Positions 7,053 through 14,294 of a stretch of 16,760 bases of DNA are shown here, piece after piece. Position 1 is the first letter of the stretch, and each line of letters begins with the position of its first letter. The translations under genes were made by a program, and so were the position numbers. A model generated the notes under the pieces. That model saw only the letters and a program-made list of their open reading frames with translations. It was not told the origin of the DNA and made no database searches. The stretch lies in NCBI GenBank assembly GCA_030453055.1, contig JAKDLC010000014.1, positions 1-16,760 of the forward strand, given 5' to 3'. Source of the DNA: Nitrosospira sp. (GTDB taxonomy: Bacteria; Pseudomonadota; Gammaproteobacteria; Burkholderiales; Nitrosomonadaceae).

Positions 7053-7758
7053 TGGATTGATCTGAAGCGGAGAGAGATGCAACTGAGTTGGAGAAGCGTC
7101 CGGTCCAGGGAAGAGAGATGTGAATGGGTGATGCAACCGGGGTACCCCGTCGCTTCAGTATGCGCACGGAAAGCACATGCCGTCGCGCTGAGCCGAGCAA
7201 TATTCTTAGCGGGGCTGCGGATGGTTCGAATTGCGCGCTTACCGGCCTGAACAGGAAAATGAGGCCGGCGGCGGCTCGCGCAATGATTTGCAGCCTGCGC
7301 GTTGTTTGTTGGCTTACCTCGGGTAGCCAGCCAACAACCGCCCCAAAGGCGGCGCTTTTGATGCCTTGTTCAAGCACCCATAATCGCTCGGCAGGCTTGT
7401 AAACCCCGGCAATCAAAATACGCCGGCTATCCATATACAGATTCTCCCACGCATGCATATAGGGGATATAAGGCGGACTGACCAATAGAATATTTCCGCC
7501 ACGCCGGATGATTTGTCTGAGTGATTCACTTAATAATCTTATTTCCCCCAACCCTTCCGCCGGTAACAATAATTCCGTCAGACTGCGAGTAGGCCACCCT
7601 CCACCCGGCAGCGCTTTATCCAGTTTGTCGAAGCCACTGGAAACAACCTCATCAGGCGAAGATCCGAATGCATCGCCTCGCCATATTCTGCTCTTGAATT
7701 GAGCTTCGATTTGTAAAAGCGATGGGGCTGCCAAGGGTGAGGAAGCAGGAATGGACAT
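7012..7758 (-). CDS. imuA: ImuA, RecA/SulA-like translesion accessory protein
   Basis: This 248-residue protein is ImuA, also described as a SulA/RecA-like protein, which is required for DnaE2/ImuB-dependent damage mutagenesis in bacteria with this cassette. RecA-like core features are seen in SGFDKLDKALPGGGWPTRSLTELL (read as two pieces around residues 41-64) and the hydrophobic strand NILLVSPPYIPYM. The Walker A loop of real RecA is replaced by LLLPAEGLGEI, so ATP binding by the usual loop is doubtful. ATG 7758 is used; no strong ribosome binding site is seen. It begins 49 bp after lexA and overlaps imuB by 41 bp, which suggests translational coupling. The call is from family pattern and operon position. 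Confidence 0.9.
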   Translation of the reverse strand: MSIPASSPLAAPSLLQIEAQFKSRIWRGDAFGSSPDEVVSSGFDKLDKALPGGGWPTRSLTELLLPAEGLGEIRLLSESLRQIIRRGGNILLVSPPYIPYMHAWENLYMDSRRILIAGVYKPAERLWVLEQGIKSAAFGAVVGWLPEVSQQTTRRLQIIARAAAGLIFLFRPVSAQFEPSAAPLRILLGSARRHVLSVRILKRRGTPVASPIHISLPWTGRFSNSVASLSASDQSNAVDRSSLSSVVT

Positions 7759-7807
7759 GATAAAGACATGGAGTATGACAAAAAACAGGACAAAGGATTT
7801 TCGTCAA

Positions 7808-8443
7808 TCACCGGTTGGAGCGTAGCCGGTGTGCGGGAGGCCGGGCTTTTCGAATGAGGCCGACATAAAATCCGTAGATTTCCAGTTTCTGCCCGGGCCG
7901 GATGGGGGGATAGTCCCGGCTTCGTCCCTGGTTGCGCGCTTCGAGGTAATAACCTTCCTTATCCTTGGCGAGAACCTTGAGAGTGAATTCATCATCCACA
8001 ATCGCCAATACAACTTGACCGACAACCTGGTCGGGTAAAGCCGAATTGCTGCGTTCAATGATCACCATATCGCCCTCGAATATTCCCATATCGATCATCG
8101 AATCGCCTTTGACGGGAAACAGGATAGTCTGGGAGGGGTTTTCGATAAGGTAATCATCTATGCGCAGCAATTCAGGCTGAACGTCAAAAGCCTGTTGAGG
8201 CATTCCCGCTCGAACCACATGTCCGACGGTCCGCTCGAAGAATCGGGGTCCGGGACGTAATCGTCTCCCCACCGCATTTTCAAGAAAGCCCTCTTCCTTT
8301 AAACGCTGAACGATCTGATATGTCCAGGAACGAGCCTTTCCATTCCACAGTGCAGACAATTGCGTTATCGAGGGGATGATCCCCTCTCTGGCATAGTAAT
8401 CCTGAAGTTTTCCCAGATGAGAGGAAATGTCGAGCTGTTGCAT
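7808..8443 (-). CDS. lexA: LexA-type SOS repressor (LexA2-like) of the mutagenesis operon
   Basis: This 211-residue repressor heads the operon. The N-terminal ~65 residues form a winged-helix DNA-binding domain (SITQLSALWNGKARSW, QIVQRLKEEGFLE) that looks unlike the usual proteobacterial LexA reading head. The C-terminal S24 domain is complete: the Ala79-Gly80 cleavage bond in VVRAGMPQQ, Ser115 in GDSM, and Lys156 in FTLKVL. It should therefore self-cleave when RecA is activated by DNA damage. The frame runs up to 8617, but that extension crosses the operator region; ATG 8443 matches LexA length. No Shine-Dalgarno is seen in front of it. It resembles the second LexA (LexA2) that accompanies imuA-imuB-dnaE2 in pseudomonads. 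Whether another lexA exists in this genome is unknown. Confidence 0.92.
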   Translation of the reverse strand: MQQLDISSHLGKLQDYYAREGIIPSITQLSALWNGKARSWTYQIVQRLKEEGFLENAVGRRLRPGPRFFERTVGHVVRAGMPQQAFDVQPELLRIDDYLIENPSQTILFPVKGDSMIDMGIFEGDMVIIERSNSALPDQVVGQVVLAIVDDEFTLKVLAKDKEGYYLEARNQGRSRDYPPIRPGQKLEIYGFYVGLIRKARPPAHRLRSNR

Positions 8444-8451
8444 AATAAGCA

Positions 8452-8502
8452 AGTATAAAGAACGATTGTTCTTATTATGGAGAACAATTGTTCTTATTGC
8501 AA
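8452..8502 (-). promoter_or_regulatory. lexA promoter with two SOS-box-like inverted repeats
   Basis: Two inverted repeats of the form GAAC-N4-GTTC are present: AAGAAC-GATT-GTTCTT at 8458-8473 and AGAACAATTGTTCT at 8481-8494, both perfect. Their centres are 22 bp apart, about two helical turns. Candidate promoter boxes on the minus strand are TTGCAA (8497-8502) with TAATAA (8472-8477), spacing 19 bp, or a TATACT -10 at 8452-8457. Either way the repeats cover the core promoter. They are the natural operators for the LexA encoded immediately downstream. Confidence 0.78.
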
Positions 8503-8554
8503 GCGAACCATCCTTTTTTACGCATGCGAACTTTATTCTTGAAAATGGAATTGG

Positions 8555-8608
8555 GGGATAAATTACACCCTTTTGCTTTGATGGCCCATTCCTGAGTCGT
8601 TCGATAAT
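8555..8608. repeat. Paired ~54-bp element, copy A (in the lexA/gspG divergent region)
   Basis: The stretch starting GGGATAAATT and continuing to CCTGAGTCGTTCGATAAT aligns without gaps to 10533-10586, with 39 of 54 identical by eye. Both copies have GGGATAAATT and CCTGAG 36 bp apart. It may be a dispersed repeat or a shared control sequence of the secretion genes. Confidence 0.65.
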
Positions 8609-8846
8609 GACCCTCACGCAGATGAGCCGATAGGAAACCCAAAAAAACGCACACCGGATTTACAGGGCTACAGTGAGTGAATAAAGTAAGTTAAAATGAA
8701 ATAATTTCATCGAACTGACTAACCCGGATGTTTCATAAATTGACGCGCACCCTTGCTGGTCTTTTGTTTCGTTTGTAATCGTTTTGTCACGCAAGTTACG
8801 TACACTCTGCGTTATGCAGGTCTATGGTCAATCGAGAAATGGGAAA
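8609..8846. promoter_or_regulatory. gspG upstream region with a 15-bp palindrome
   Basis: About 240 bp without a gene precede gspG. A perfect palindrome, ATGAAAT-A-ATTTCAT, lies at 8696-8710 and could bind a regulator. A TTGACG hexamer near 8738 could be a -35 box, but no well-spaced -10 box follows, so the gspG promoter is not fixed. In the same region, an in-frame TTG at 8784 and an ATG at 8814 precede the chosen gspG start, and neither has a ribosome binding site. Confidence 0.4.
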
Positions 8847-9296
8847 ATGAAGCATAGACATGAGCTGCGTCGCCACGAAAGGCCATATGGAAGAACGGCA
8901 TATGGGTTCACGCTGCTCGAGTTGCTGGTGGTAATGGTCATCATCGGATTGCTGGCCGGTTATGTGGCGCCCAAGTATTTTTCGCAGGTCGGCAAGTCAG
9001 AAGTGAAAGCCGCTCAAGCCCAGATTGATTCCATCGAGAAGGCGCTGGATCAGTATCGCCTGGATATCGGCCGTTATCCGGCTACCGAGCAAGGCTTGGC
9101 GGCGTTGGTGACACGCCCCACCAACGAACCGAAGTGGCAGGGGCCTTACCTCAAAAAGATGGCGCCGCCCGATCCATGGGGGCGGCCGTATGTTTATAAA
9201 TATCCGGGCGAACGCTCGGAATTCGATTTGTACTCTTTTGGCAAGGACGGCCAGCCCAGTGGGTCGGGCGAAGCGGCGGACATTACGAATTGGTAG
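8847..9296 (+). CDS. gspG: GspG-type major pseudopilin
   Basis: This 149-residue protein is a major pseudopilin, the subunit of the pilus-like rod that pushes substrates through the secretin. The prepilin peptidase site is G20/F21 in YGFTLLELLVVMVIIGLL, with the conserved Glu at +5 of the mature protein and a hydrophobic helix to about residue 42. The C-terminus has the GspG features LKKMAPPDPWGRPY, SFGKDGQ and ADITNW, the calcium-binding loop region. The ATG at 8847 is chosen because GAGA/GGGA purine runs precede it, although it gives a basic 20-residue leader, long for the family. It is followed six bases later by gspF. A prepilin peptidase is not in the window. Confidence 0.93.
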   Translation: MKHRHELRRHERPYGRTAYGFTLLELLVVMVIIGLLAGYVAPKYFSQVGKSEVKAAQAQIDSIEKALDQYRLDIGRYPATEQGLAALVTRPTNEPKWQGPYLKKMAPPDPWGRPYVYKYPGERSEFDLYSFGKDGQPSGSGEAADITNW

Positions 9297-9302
9297 GTTG
9301 AG

Positions 9303-10486
9303 ATGCGCTACGAAGTGAAAGCTGTGCTTGCCGGGCAAGGCACGGTATTGCTCGAACTCGATGCGGAAAACAAGGATGACGCCCGGCTCCAGGTAACGGC
9401 GCGGGGCGGGATGGTGTTGAACGTGCGCCGGAGGTTCACTGGCTGGATGCCGAAGCCGAAGCTGCGTTTTCCGTTGGCGCATTTCAGCCAGGAACTGCTT
9501 TCGCTGCTGGAAGCGGGACTCAGCCTGGTGGAGAGCATCGAGACGCTTCTGGACAAGGAGCAGGATGCCGGCGTACGGAAAATCATCGAGGGCCTGCTTG
9601 CGCGGCTCTACGAGGGCGTCACATTCTCGCGGGCATTGGAATCATATCCGCAAGCGTTTCCGGCGCTTTATGTCGCGACTGCGCGGGCGAGCGAGCGCAC
9701 CGGTGATCTCCCCGAAGCATTGAAGCGTTTCATCAGTTATCAGGCGCAGATGGACCTGGTTCGCAAGAAGCTGATCGGGGCTTCCATTTATCCGGTTCTT
9801 TTGCTGGTAATCGGGCTGCTGGTGGCGATGTTTCTGCTGGTTTTCGTCGTCCCGAAGTTCAGCGCCATTTACGAGGACACCAGCGCCGATTTGCCCTGGC
9901 TTTCCGTGCTGCTGATTCAATGGGGGCATTTCGTGCATGAGCAGGGATGGCTATTGGCCGGCGCGGCGGCGGCCACACTCGGCGTTACTATCTATGGTAT
10001 AACGCGGCCGTTGTTCAGGCCATGGCTGGCGCAACAATTATGGCGCATCCCGGCCATTGGAGAACGCATGCGCGTGTATCAGCTTGCCCGTTTTTACCGG
10101 ACGCTGGGCATGTTGTTACGCGGCGGCATTCCGGTTACCAAAGCGCTGGAAATGGTCAGCGGCCTGCTGCAGCCGCACTTTCGGCCAAGGGTGCAAGCAG
10201 CCGCCACCCGCATACGCGAGGGGAAACGATCTCCAGTGCGATGGAAACAGAGGGGCTGACCACCGCCGTTGGCAATCGCATGCTGCTGGTCGGAGAAAGA
10301 ACCGGTCTGATGGGAGAAATGATGGAGCGCATCGGCAACTTTCACGATGAAGAAATTGCGCGCTGGGTCGAGTGGATGACCAAGCTGATCGAACCCTTGC
10401 TGATGGCGGTGATCGGCGGTGTGATCGGCGGAATCATCATCCTCATGTATATGCCGATATTCCAGTTGGCGGGAAGCGTTGGCTGA
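9303..10486 (+). pseudogene. gspF: GspF-type inner-membrane platform protein, frameshifted
   Basis: GspF is the polytopic inner-membrane platform that contacts the ATPase. The frame from ATG 9303 (AGG six bases upstream) encodes 318 residues with the first cytoplasmic T2SSF domain, membrane helices near 163-187 and 217-239, and most of the second domain, then stops at 10259. The missing C-terminus continues in another frame: after about 10223 it reads GETISSAMETEGLTTAVGNR and then ERTGLMGEMMERIGNF, with a final helix ending at 10486. One lost base in the G-run at 10220-10223 (GAGGGGAAACG, expected five G) explains it. The joined protein would be about 394 residues, normal for GspF. It could be a true mutation, phase variation or a sequencing error. 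Confidence 0.9.
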
Positions 10487-10532
10487 CTTTCTTTGCCATT
10501 CAGCCGCCGGATGCAGGTTGAAGCCGAACTGC

Positions 10533-10586
10533 GGGATAAATTTCATTCTTTACTTTCGATGATTTATCCCTGAGCCGTTCAACAAT
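10533..10586. repeat. Paired ~54-bp element, copy B (between gspF and gspE)
   Basis: This is the second copy of the element at 8555-8608, at the same internal spacing. Here the arms GGGATAAAT (10533-10541) and ATTTATCCC (10562-10570) are perfectly complementary and could form a 9-bp stem with a 20-nt loop. No T-run follows, so a normal terminator is unlikely. It lies in the only large gap (119 bp) inside the operon, just before the gspE ribosome binding site, so it could affect gspE expression or mark an inserted repeat. Confidence 0.65.
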
Positions 10587-10605
10587 AGGGGTGAGGTATC
10601 CGAGT

Positions 10606-12393
10606 ATGAGTATATCCGTCGAATCTGTAATTCATGAAGAGAATGATCTGGAGCCGGCGGAACGAGTGTCGCCCAGGCGATTGGAGGAGTCCCGCGAAGA
10701 CGGCCAGGTCATTCCGCTGCCGCTGCCCGCGATGCCGCCGATCGATGTGCAGCAAATTGACGAAGCGCGCCGGCAGGCATCGAACCGGGGCATTTCGGTA
10801 ATAAATGCGCTGGAAGAAGCGTGTGGCCTTGCGCCGGATCAACTGGTCGCCGAACTTGGCCGGTTGCTGCGGATGCCGGTGCTGACGATGGAGAATCTGC
10901 GGACATTCCGTCCCGCATTTGAGGCGTTGCCTTTTAACGAAGCGGTTGCGCGGGAATGCGCGTTGTTCCGCCGGGACGAAAAGTACGTCCTTGCCGTGGG
11001 CAATCCGTTCGCGCCCAACCTGAGATCGTGGGCGGAAGAATGCATTGGAATCGCAGCGGCGTGGCACCTGGTGCATCCGGCCGATCTGGCGGCCTTTTTT
11101 GCGCTGCAGGAAAAAACGATGCGCGCAATGGATAGCGTGCTTCCCGCGGCGGAACGCGGCGCCCTGAAATCGGGCGAGGAGGATCTTTCCCTAAAAACGA
11201 TTAACGAAGGCAGCAGCCCGGTGGTGCGGCTGGTGCATTCCACGCTATACGACGCCCACAAGTCGCAGGCGAGCGATATTCACCTCGAAATGGCGCCGGA
11301 TGCATTGTCGATCAAGTACCGGATCGACGGTGTGTTGACCACGATCGGCGTGATGCAGGGCGCGGACCTGGCCGAACAGGTGGTTTCCCGCATCAAGGTG
11401 ATGTCGGATCTGGATATCGCCGAGCGTCGTGTGCCCCAGGACGGCCGCTTCAAGGTTTCGATCCAGGGGCGGGAGATCGATTTTCGCGTATCGATCATGC
11501 CGAGTATTTTCGGCGAGGATGCCGTGCTGCGTATCCTTGACAGGCAGGCGCTGGCCGACCATGTAGAGGGGCTGACGCTAAACCAGCTCGGCTTCGACCA
11601 GGCCGCAATAGCCAATTTCCGGCGTCTCAGTTCGGAGCCGTATGGCATGCTGCTGGTCACCGGTCCCACTGGCAGCGGCAAGACCACAACGCTTTATGCC
11701 GCGATTTCGGAAGTCAATGACGGTCAGGACAAAATCATTACCATCGAGGATCCGATCGAATACCAATTGCCCGGCGTGCTGCAGATACCGGTCAACGAAA
11801 AAAAGGGACTGACTTTCGTGCGTGGTTTGCGCTCGATTCTGCGTCATGATCCGGACAAGATCATGGTCGGCGAAATCCGCGACCCGGAAACGGCGCAGAT
11901 CGCCATACAGGCGGCATTGACGGGCCACCTTGTATTTACCACCGTGCACGCCAACAGCGTGTTCGACGTCATCGGCCGTTTTTCACATATGGGAGTGGAC
12001 CCCTACAGCTTTGTTTCCGCCTTGAACGGCATCGCCGCCCAAAGGCTGGTTCGTCTGCTGTGTGCGCATTGCGCCGTAGAAGAGCGGCCGGACGAACAAT
12101 TGATTGCGGAATCCGGCATCGCGCCCGAGCGGGCAGGCGCGTTCCGGTTTCGCGTCGGCAAAGGCTGCGGCCAATGCCGGGGAAGCGGTTACCGCGGACG
12201 CAATGCAATTGCGGAAATGCTGCTATTGAATGATGAAATCCGTGAACTCATCGTGGCGCGCGAACCGATACGCCGGATAAAGGAAGCCGCAAAGCGCAAT
12301 GGTACCCGCTTCCTGCGTGAAGCGGCGTTGGACATGGTGAGGGCGGGACAAACCAGTTTACAGGAAGCCAATCGTGTCACCATTGTGGCGTGA
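10606..12393 (+). CDS. gspE: GspE/PilB-type secretion ATPase
   Basis: This 595-residue AAA-like ATPase powers pseudopilus assembly at the inner membrane. It has an N-terminal regulatory domain (about 40-165, containing LVAELGRLLRMPVL), a second N-terminal domain with SDIHLEM and RIDG, then Walker A GPTGSGKTTTLY at 353-360 onward. The Asp box region is ITIEDPIEYQ, Walker B is KIMVGEIRDPETA at about 418, and the His box is TGHLVFTTVHAN. Two CxxC pairs (Cys486/489 and Cys521/524) form the zinc site found in GspE/PilB. ATG 10606 is preferred to the upstream GTG 10591 because GAGG lies nine bases before it. Its end overlaps the next gene by 20 bp. Confidence 0.96.
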   Translation: MSISVESVIHEENDLEPAERVSPRRLEESREDGQVIPLPLPAMPPIDVQQIDEARRQASNRGISVINALEEACGLAPDQLVAELGRLLRMPVLTMENLRTFRPAFEALPFNEAVARECALFRRDEKYVLAVGNPFAPNLRSWAEECIGIAAAWHLVHPADLAAFFALQEKTMRAMDSVLPAAERGALKSGEEDLSLKTINEGSSPVVRLVHSTLYDAHKSQASDIHLEMAPDALSIKYRIDGVLTTIGVMQGADLAEQVVSRIKVMSDLDIAERRVPQDGRFKVSIQGREIDFRVSIMPSIFGEDAVLRILDRQALADHVEGLTLNQLGFDQAAIANFRRLSSEPYGMLLVTGPTGSGKTTTLYAAISEVNDGQDKIITIEDPIEYQLPGVLQIPVNEKKGLTFVRGLRSILRHDPDKIMVGEIRDPETAQIAIQAALTGHLVFTTVHANSVFDVIGRFSHMGVDPYSFVSALNGIAAQRLVRLLCAHCAVEERPDEQLIAESGIAPERAGAFRFRVGKGCGQCRGSGYRGRNAIAEMLLLNDEIRELIVAREPIRRIKEAAKRNGTRFLREAALDMVRAGQTSLQEANRVTIVA

Positions 12394-13177
12394 CCGGATC
12401 GAGGTTTTTTTCGCCCCCGACCGTGTCGAGTTGGTGCGCTCGTATCGCGGCATAAAGCCGAAGTGGAGTGAGAAGCTTGTGGCGGCATGCGAGTGCGATG
12501 TGGATTTGCCCGCGTGGGAGCAGCCGCTTGGACAATTGGATCATATGATCGAAAATGCCGCCGGCGGGGACCTGACTATCACGATTTCCAACTATTTTGT
12601 GCGATATGCGGTGATATCACCGCATATACAAGTCGCCAACCTTGCCGAGTTGTATGCATACGCGGCTTTTCACATGCGCGAGGTGTACGGCGAGCGAGCG
12701 GGGGCATGGGAACTCGCCGTGAGCGCTTGGGACCCATGCAGCGGGGGTGTTTGCGCAGCGATAGAGAGCACCCTGCTGCAACGGTTGAAAGAACTGACAG
12801 GGCAGCGTAAAGTGAGATTGAAAAGGATTGAGCCTTATTTATCGGATGTCTTTGATCAATGGCGCAAACGGTTCAATGGCGAGCGAGTATGGCTTGCCCT
12901 GATCGAACCTGGGCGGCTTTGTCTGGCCTTGCTATCGAACGGCGTCTGGCAGAGCATACGCAACCAGCGGATGTTGCATAATGCGGAAGACGAATTGCTC
13001 GCGGCGCTCGATCAGGAGGCGATAATTTTGTCGGGGCGCAAGGAAGCGGTCGAACCGGTCTATTTATTTGCGCCGGAGCATCCGCAGCTGGCGTTGCCGG
13101 GCGAGTGCGGCTGGCGCATTCTTCCCTTGCAGACCGAGCATATGCCTGCTCCCTCACATTATCCGTCTGCCGCCTGA
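12374..13177 (+). CDS. GspL/PilM-like cytoplasmic platform protein
   Basis: This 267-residue protein starts at GTG 12374 inside the end of gspE. Its opening, MSPLWRDRIEVFFAPDRVELVR, and later TITISNYFVRYAVI resemble the actin-like cytoplasmic domain found in PilM and in the N-terminal half of GspL. No clear membrane helix is seen, so it is more PilM-like than a full GspL. In this role it would dock the ATPase to the membrane proteins encoded next. Sequence similarity is weak, and the assignment leans on gene order: the following three genes match PilN, PilO and PilP in size and topology. A canonical GspL would carry a periplasmic domain, which here seems to be supplied by the next gene. Confidence 0.65.
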   Translation: MSPLWRDRIEVFFAPDRVELVRSYRGIKPKWSEKLVAACECDVDLPAWEQPLGQLDHMIENAAGGDLTITISNYFVRYAVISPHIQVANLAELYAYAAFHMREVYGERAGAWELAVSAWDPCSGGVCAAIESTLLQRLKELTGQRKVRLKRIEPYLSDVFDQWRKRFNGERVWLALIEPGRLCLALLSNGVWQSIRNQRMLHNAEDELLAALDQEAIILSGRKEAVEPVYLFAPEHPQLALPGECGWRILPLQTEHMPAPSHYPSAA

Positions 13178-13197
13178 TTTACGGGACTGAAAAACCG

Positions 13198-13743
13198 ATG
13201 CGCAGCCTGAGGCTGAAATTCCCCGACAGCGGGCAGGAAGCAAAAAATGCGGGCTATGCTGTGATGCTGCTGGGCATTCTGGCCCTGGCCAGCGTGCTGT
13301 ATGAATTAAAGACGGCCATGGACGAGGTGGCTTACTGGGAATTGCGCATTGCCGGGATGGATCGCCGGACGCAGCGCAAAACGGCGCCACAGGCTGCCGC
13401 TGCGAAGGGGGGCGGCGGAGGCCGGGACATGAAGCAGGAGGTAAAGCGGGCCAACCTCGTGATGAGCGAGATCGATTTGCCATGGGGGCCGCTTTTTGAT
13501 TCCGTGGAATACGCATCGAGTCATGACGTAGCTCTGCTGTCGTTTCAGCCGGATGCCGCCGGGCGTACGATGCGGATTGGCGGCGAGGCGAAGAGCATGT
13601 CGGCGTTGCTTGACTTCGTTAGCGCCCTGGAGCGTGAACCGGCCCTCAGGGATGCCCACCTCCTCAAGTACGAAATCAAGCGGGATGACCCACTGCGACC
13701 GGTTATTTTTTCTCTTACCGCGTCATGGATCGAAACCTCCTGA
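13198..13743 (+). CDS. PilN-like inner-membrane assembly protein
   Basis: This 181-residue protein has a short cytoplasmic N-terminus, one membrane helix at about 18-36 (AGYAVMLLGILALASVLY), a charged helix, and a low-complexity linker AAAAKGGGGGRD at about 67-77. A periplasmic ferredoxin-like domain follows, with DVALLSFQPDAAGRTMRIGGEAK and a final strand VIFSLTASW. This is the layout of PilN, or of the periplasmic half of GspL. ATG 13198 lies 20 bp after the PilM-like gene. The frame is open further upstream, but that part overlaps the previous gene. Its last 19 bp overlap the next gene. It would pair with the PilO-like protein in the periplasm. Confidence 0.7.
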   Translation: MRSLRLKFPDSGQEAKNAGYAVMLLGILALASVLYELKTAMDEVAYWELRIAGMDRRTQRKTAPQAAAAKGGGGGRDMKQEVKRANLVMSEIDLPWGPLFDSVEYASSHDVALLSFQPDAAGRTMRIGGEAKSMSALLDFVSALEREPALRDAHLLKYEIKRDDPLRPVIFSLTASWIETS

Positions 13744-14294
13744 GAAACGCATGGCCGCGGCTGCGTTGGCAAACGGCGCGATTGGGCGCTGCCGGAAAAA
13801 TCGGCTTTGGATTATGTGTTTTCTCGGCCGTATTTTTCTTCGTGGCCGTATCGCCGCGTTACGCGGAGTCGAGCATACTCATGGCCAAAGCAGAGGAGAT
13901 GAAGGCGCATCCGCAGGAAAAAACCGCGCGGGCGCCAGGCGTGAAAATCCAGGGTGATGAAGCGCTGCAAGCTTTCTATGCTTTTTTCCCGCATATCGAT
14001 TCATCTCCGTTCTGGATCAGGGAACTGGTGCAGGCCGCGGCCGCAACCGGAGTGGAGATAAATGGCAGCGACTATCGCATGGTGCGTGAAAAGGGCTGGA
14101 AACTCGCGCGCTATGAAATGATCCTGCCGGTTCGGGGCAAATATCCGCAAGTGCGCGCTTTTATCGCCGACGCCCTGCGTGTCGTTCCCGCCATGGCGCT
14201 CGTGGATATCGGGATCAAGCGCGAAGGCGTGGAATCCGAATGGCTTGAGGCGAGTCTCAAATTCAATCTCTATCTGCATGAGGGTAAGCGATGA
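13725..14294 (+). CDS. PilO/GspM-like inner-membrane assembly protein
   Basis: This 189-residue protein has a basic N-terminus, a single membrane helix at about 25-43 (IGFGLCVFSAVFFFVAVSP), a predicted coiled stretch, and a periplasmic domain from about 75 that contains LVQAAAATGVEINGSDYR and YEMILPVRGKYPQVRAFIADAL, patterns common in PilO and GspM. It starts at ATG 13725 inside the end of the PilN-like gene and ends in an ATGA overlap with the next gene, so all are likely coupled in translation. It probably forms the periplasmic heterodimer that stabilises the secretion platform. Similarity to either family is only moderate, so the name is by topology and order. Confidence 0.68.
   Translation: MDRNLLRNAWPRLRWQTARLGAAGKIGFGLCVFSAVFFFVAVSPRYAESSILMAKAEEMKAHPQEKTARAPGVKIQGDEALQAFYAFFPHIDSSPFWIRELVQAAAATGVEINGSDYRMVREKGWKLARYEMILPVRGKYPQVRAFIADALRVVPAMALVDIGIKREGVESEWLEASLKFNLYLHEGKR

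Noticed and set aside
7053..7136. Upstream TTG start for imuB
   Set aside because: The extra 28 residues lie inside imuA and are not ImuB-like; the family-typical start MLWIALHCP is at 7052.
8444..8617. N-terminal extension of lexA
   Set aside because: It spans the operators and promoter, and LexA proteins have no such extension.
10206..10259. Programmed ribosomal frameshift in gspF
   Set aside because: No slippery heptamer plus downstream structure is evident, and GspF is not known to use one; a single-base loss in a G-run is simpler.
9947..10486. Separate 179-residue gene in the second frame
   Set aside because: Only its last ~90 residues are GspF-like; the first part is an out-of-frame reading of the gspF gene.
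10533..10570. Rho-independent terminator after gspF
   Set aside because: The 9-bp stem has a 20-nt loop and is followed by TGAGCCG with no T-run; the same element also occurs at 8555.
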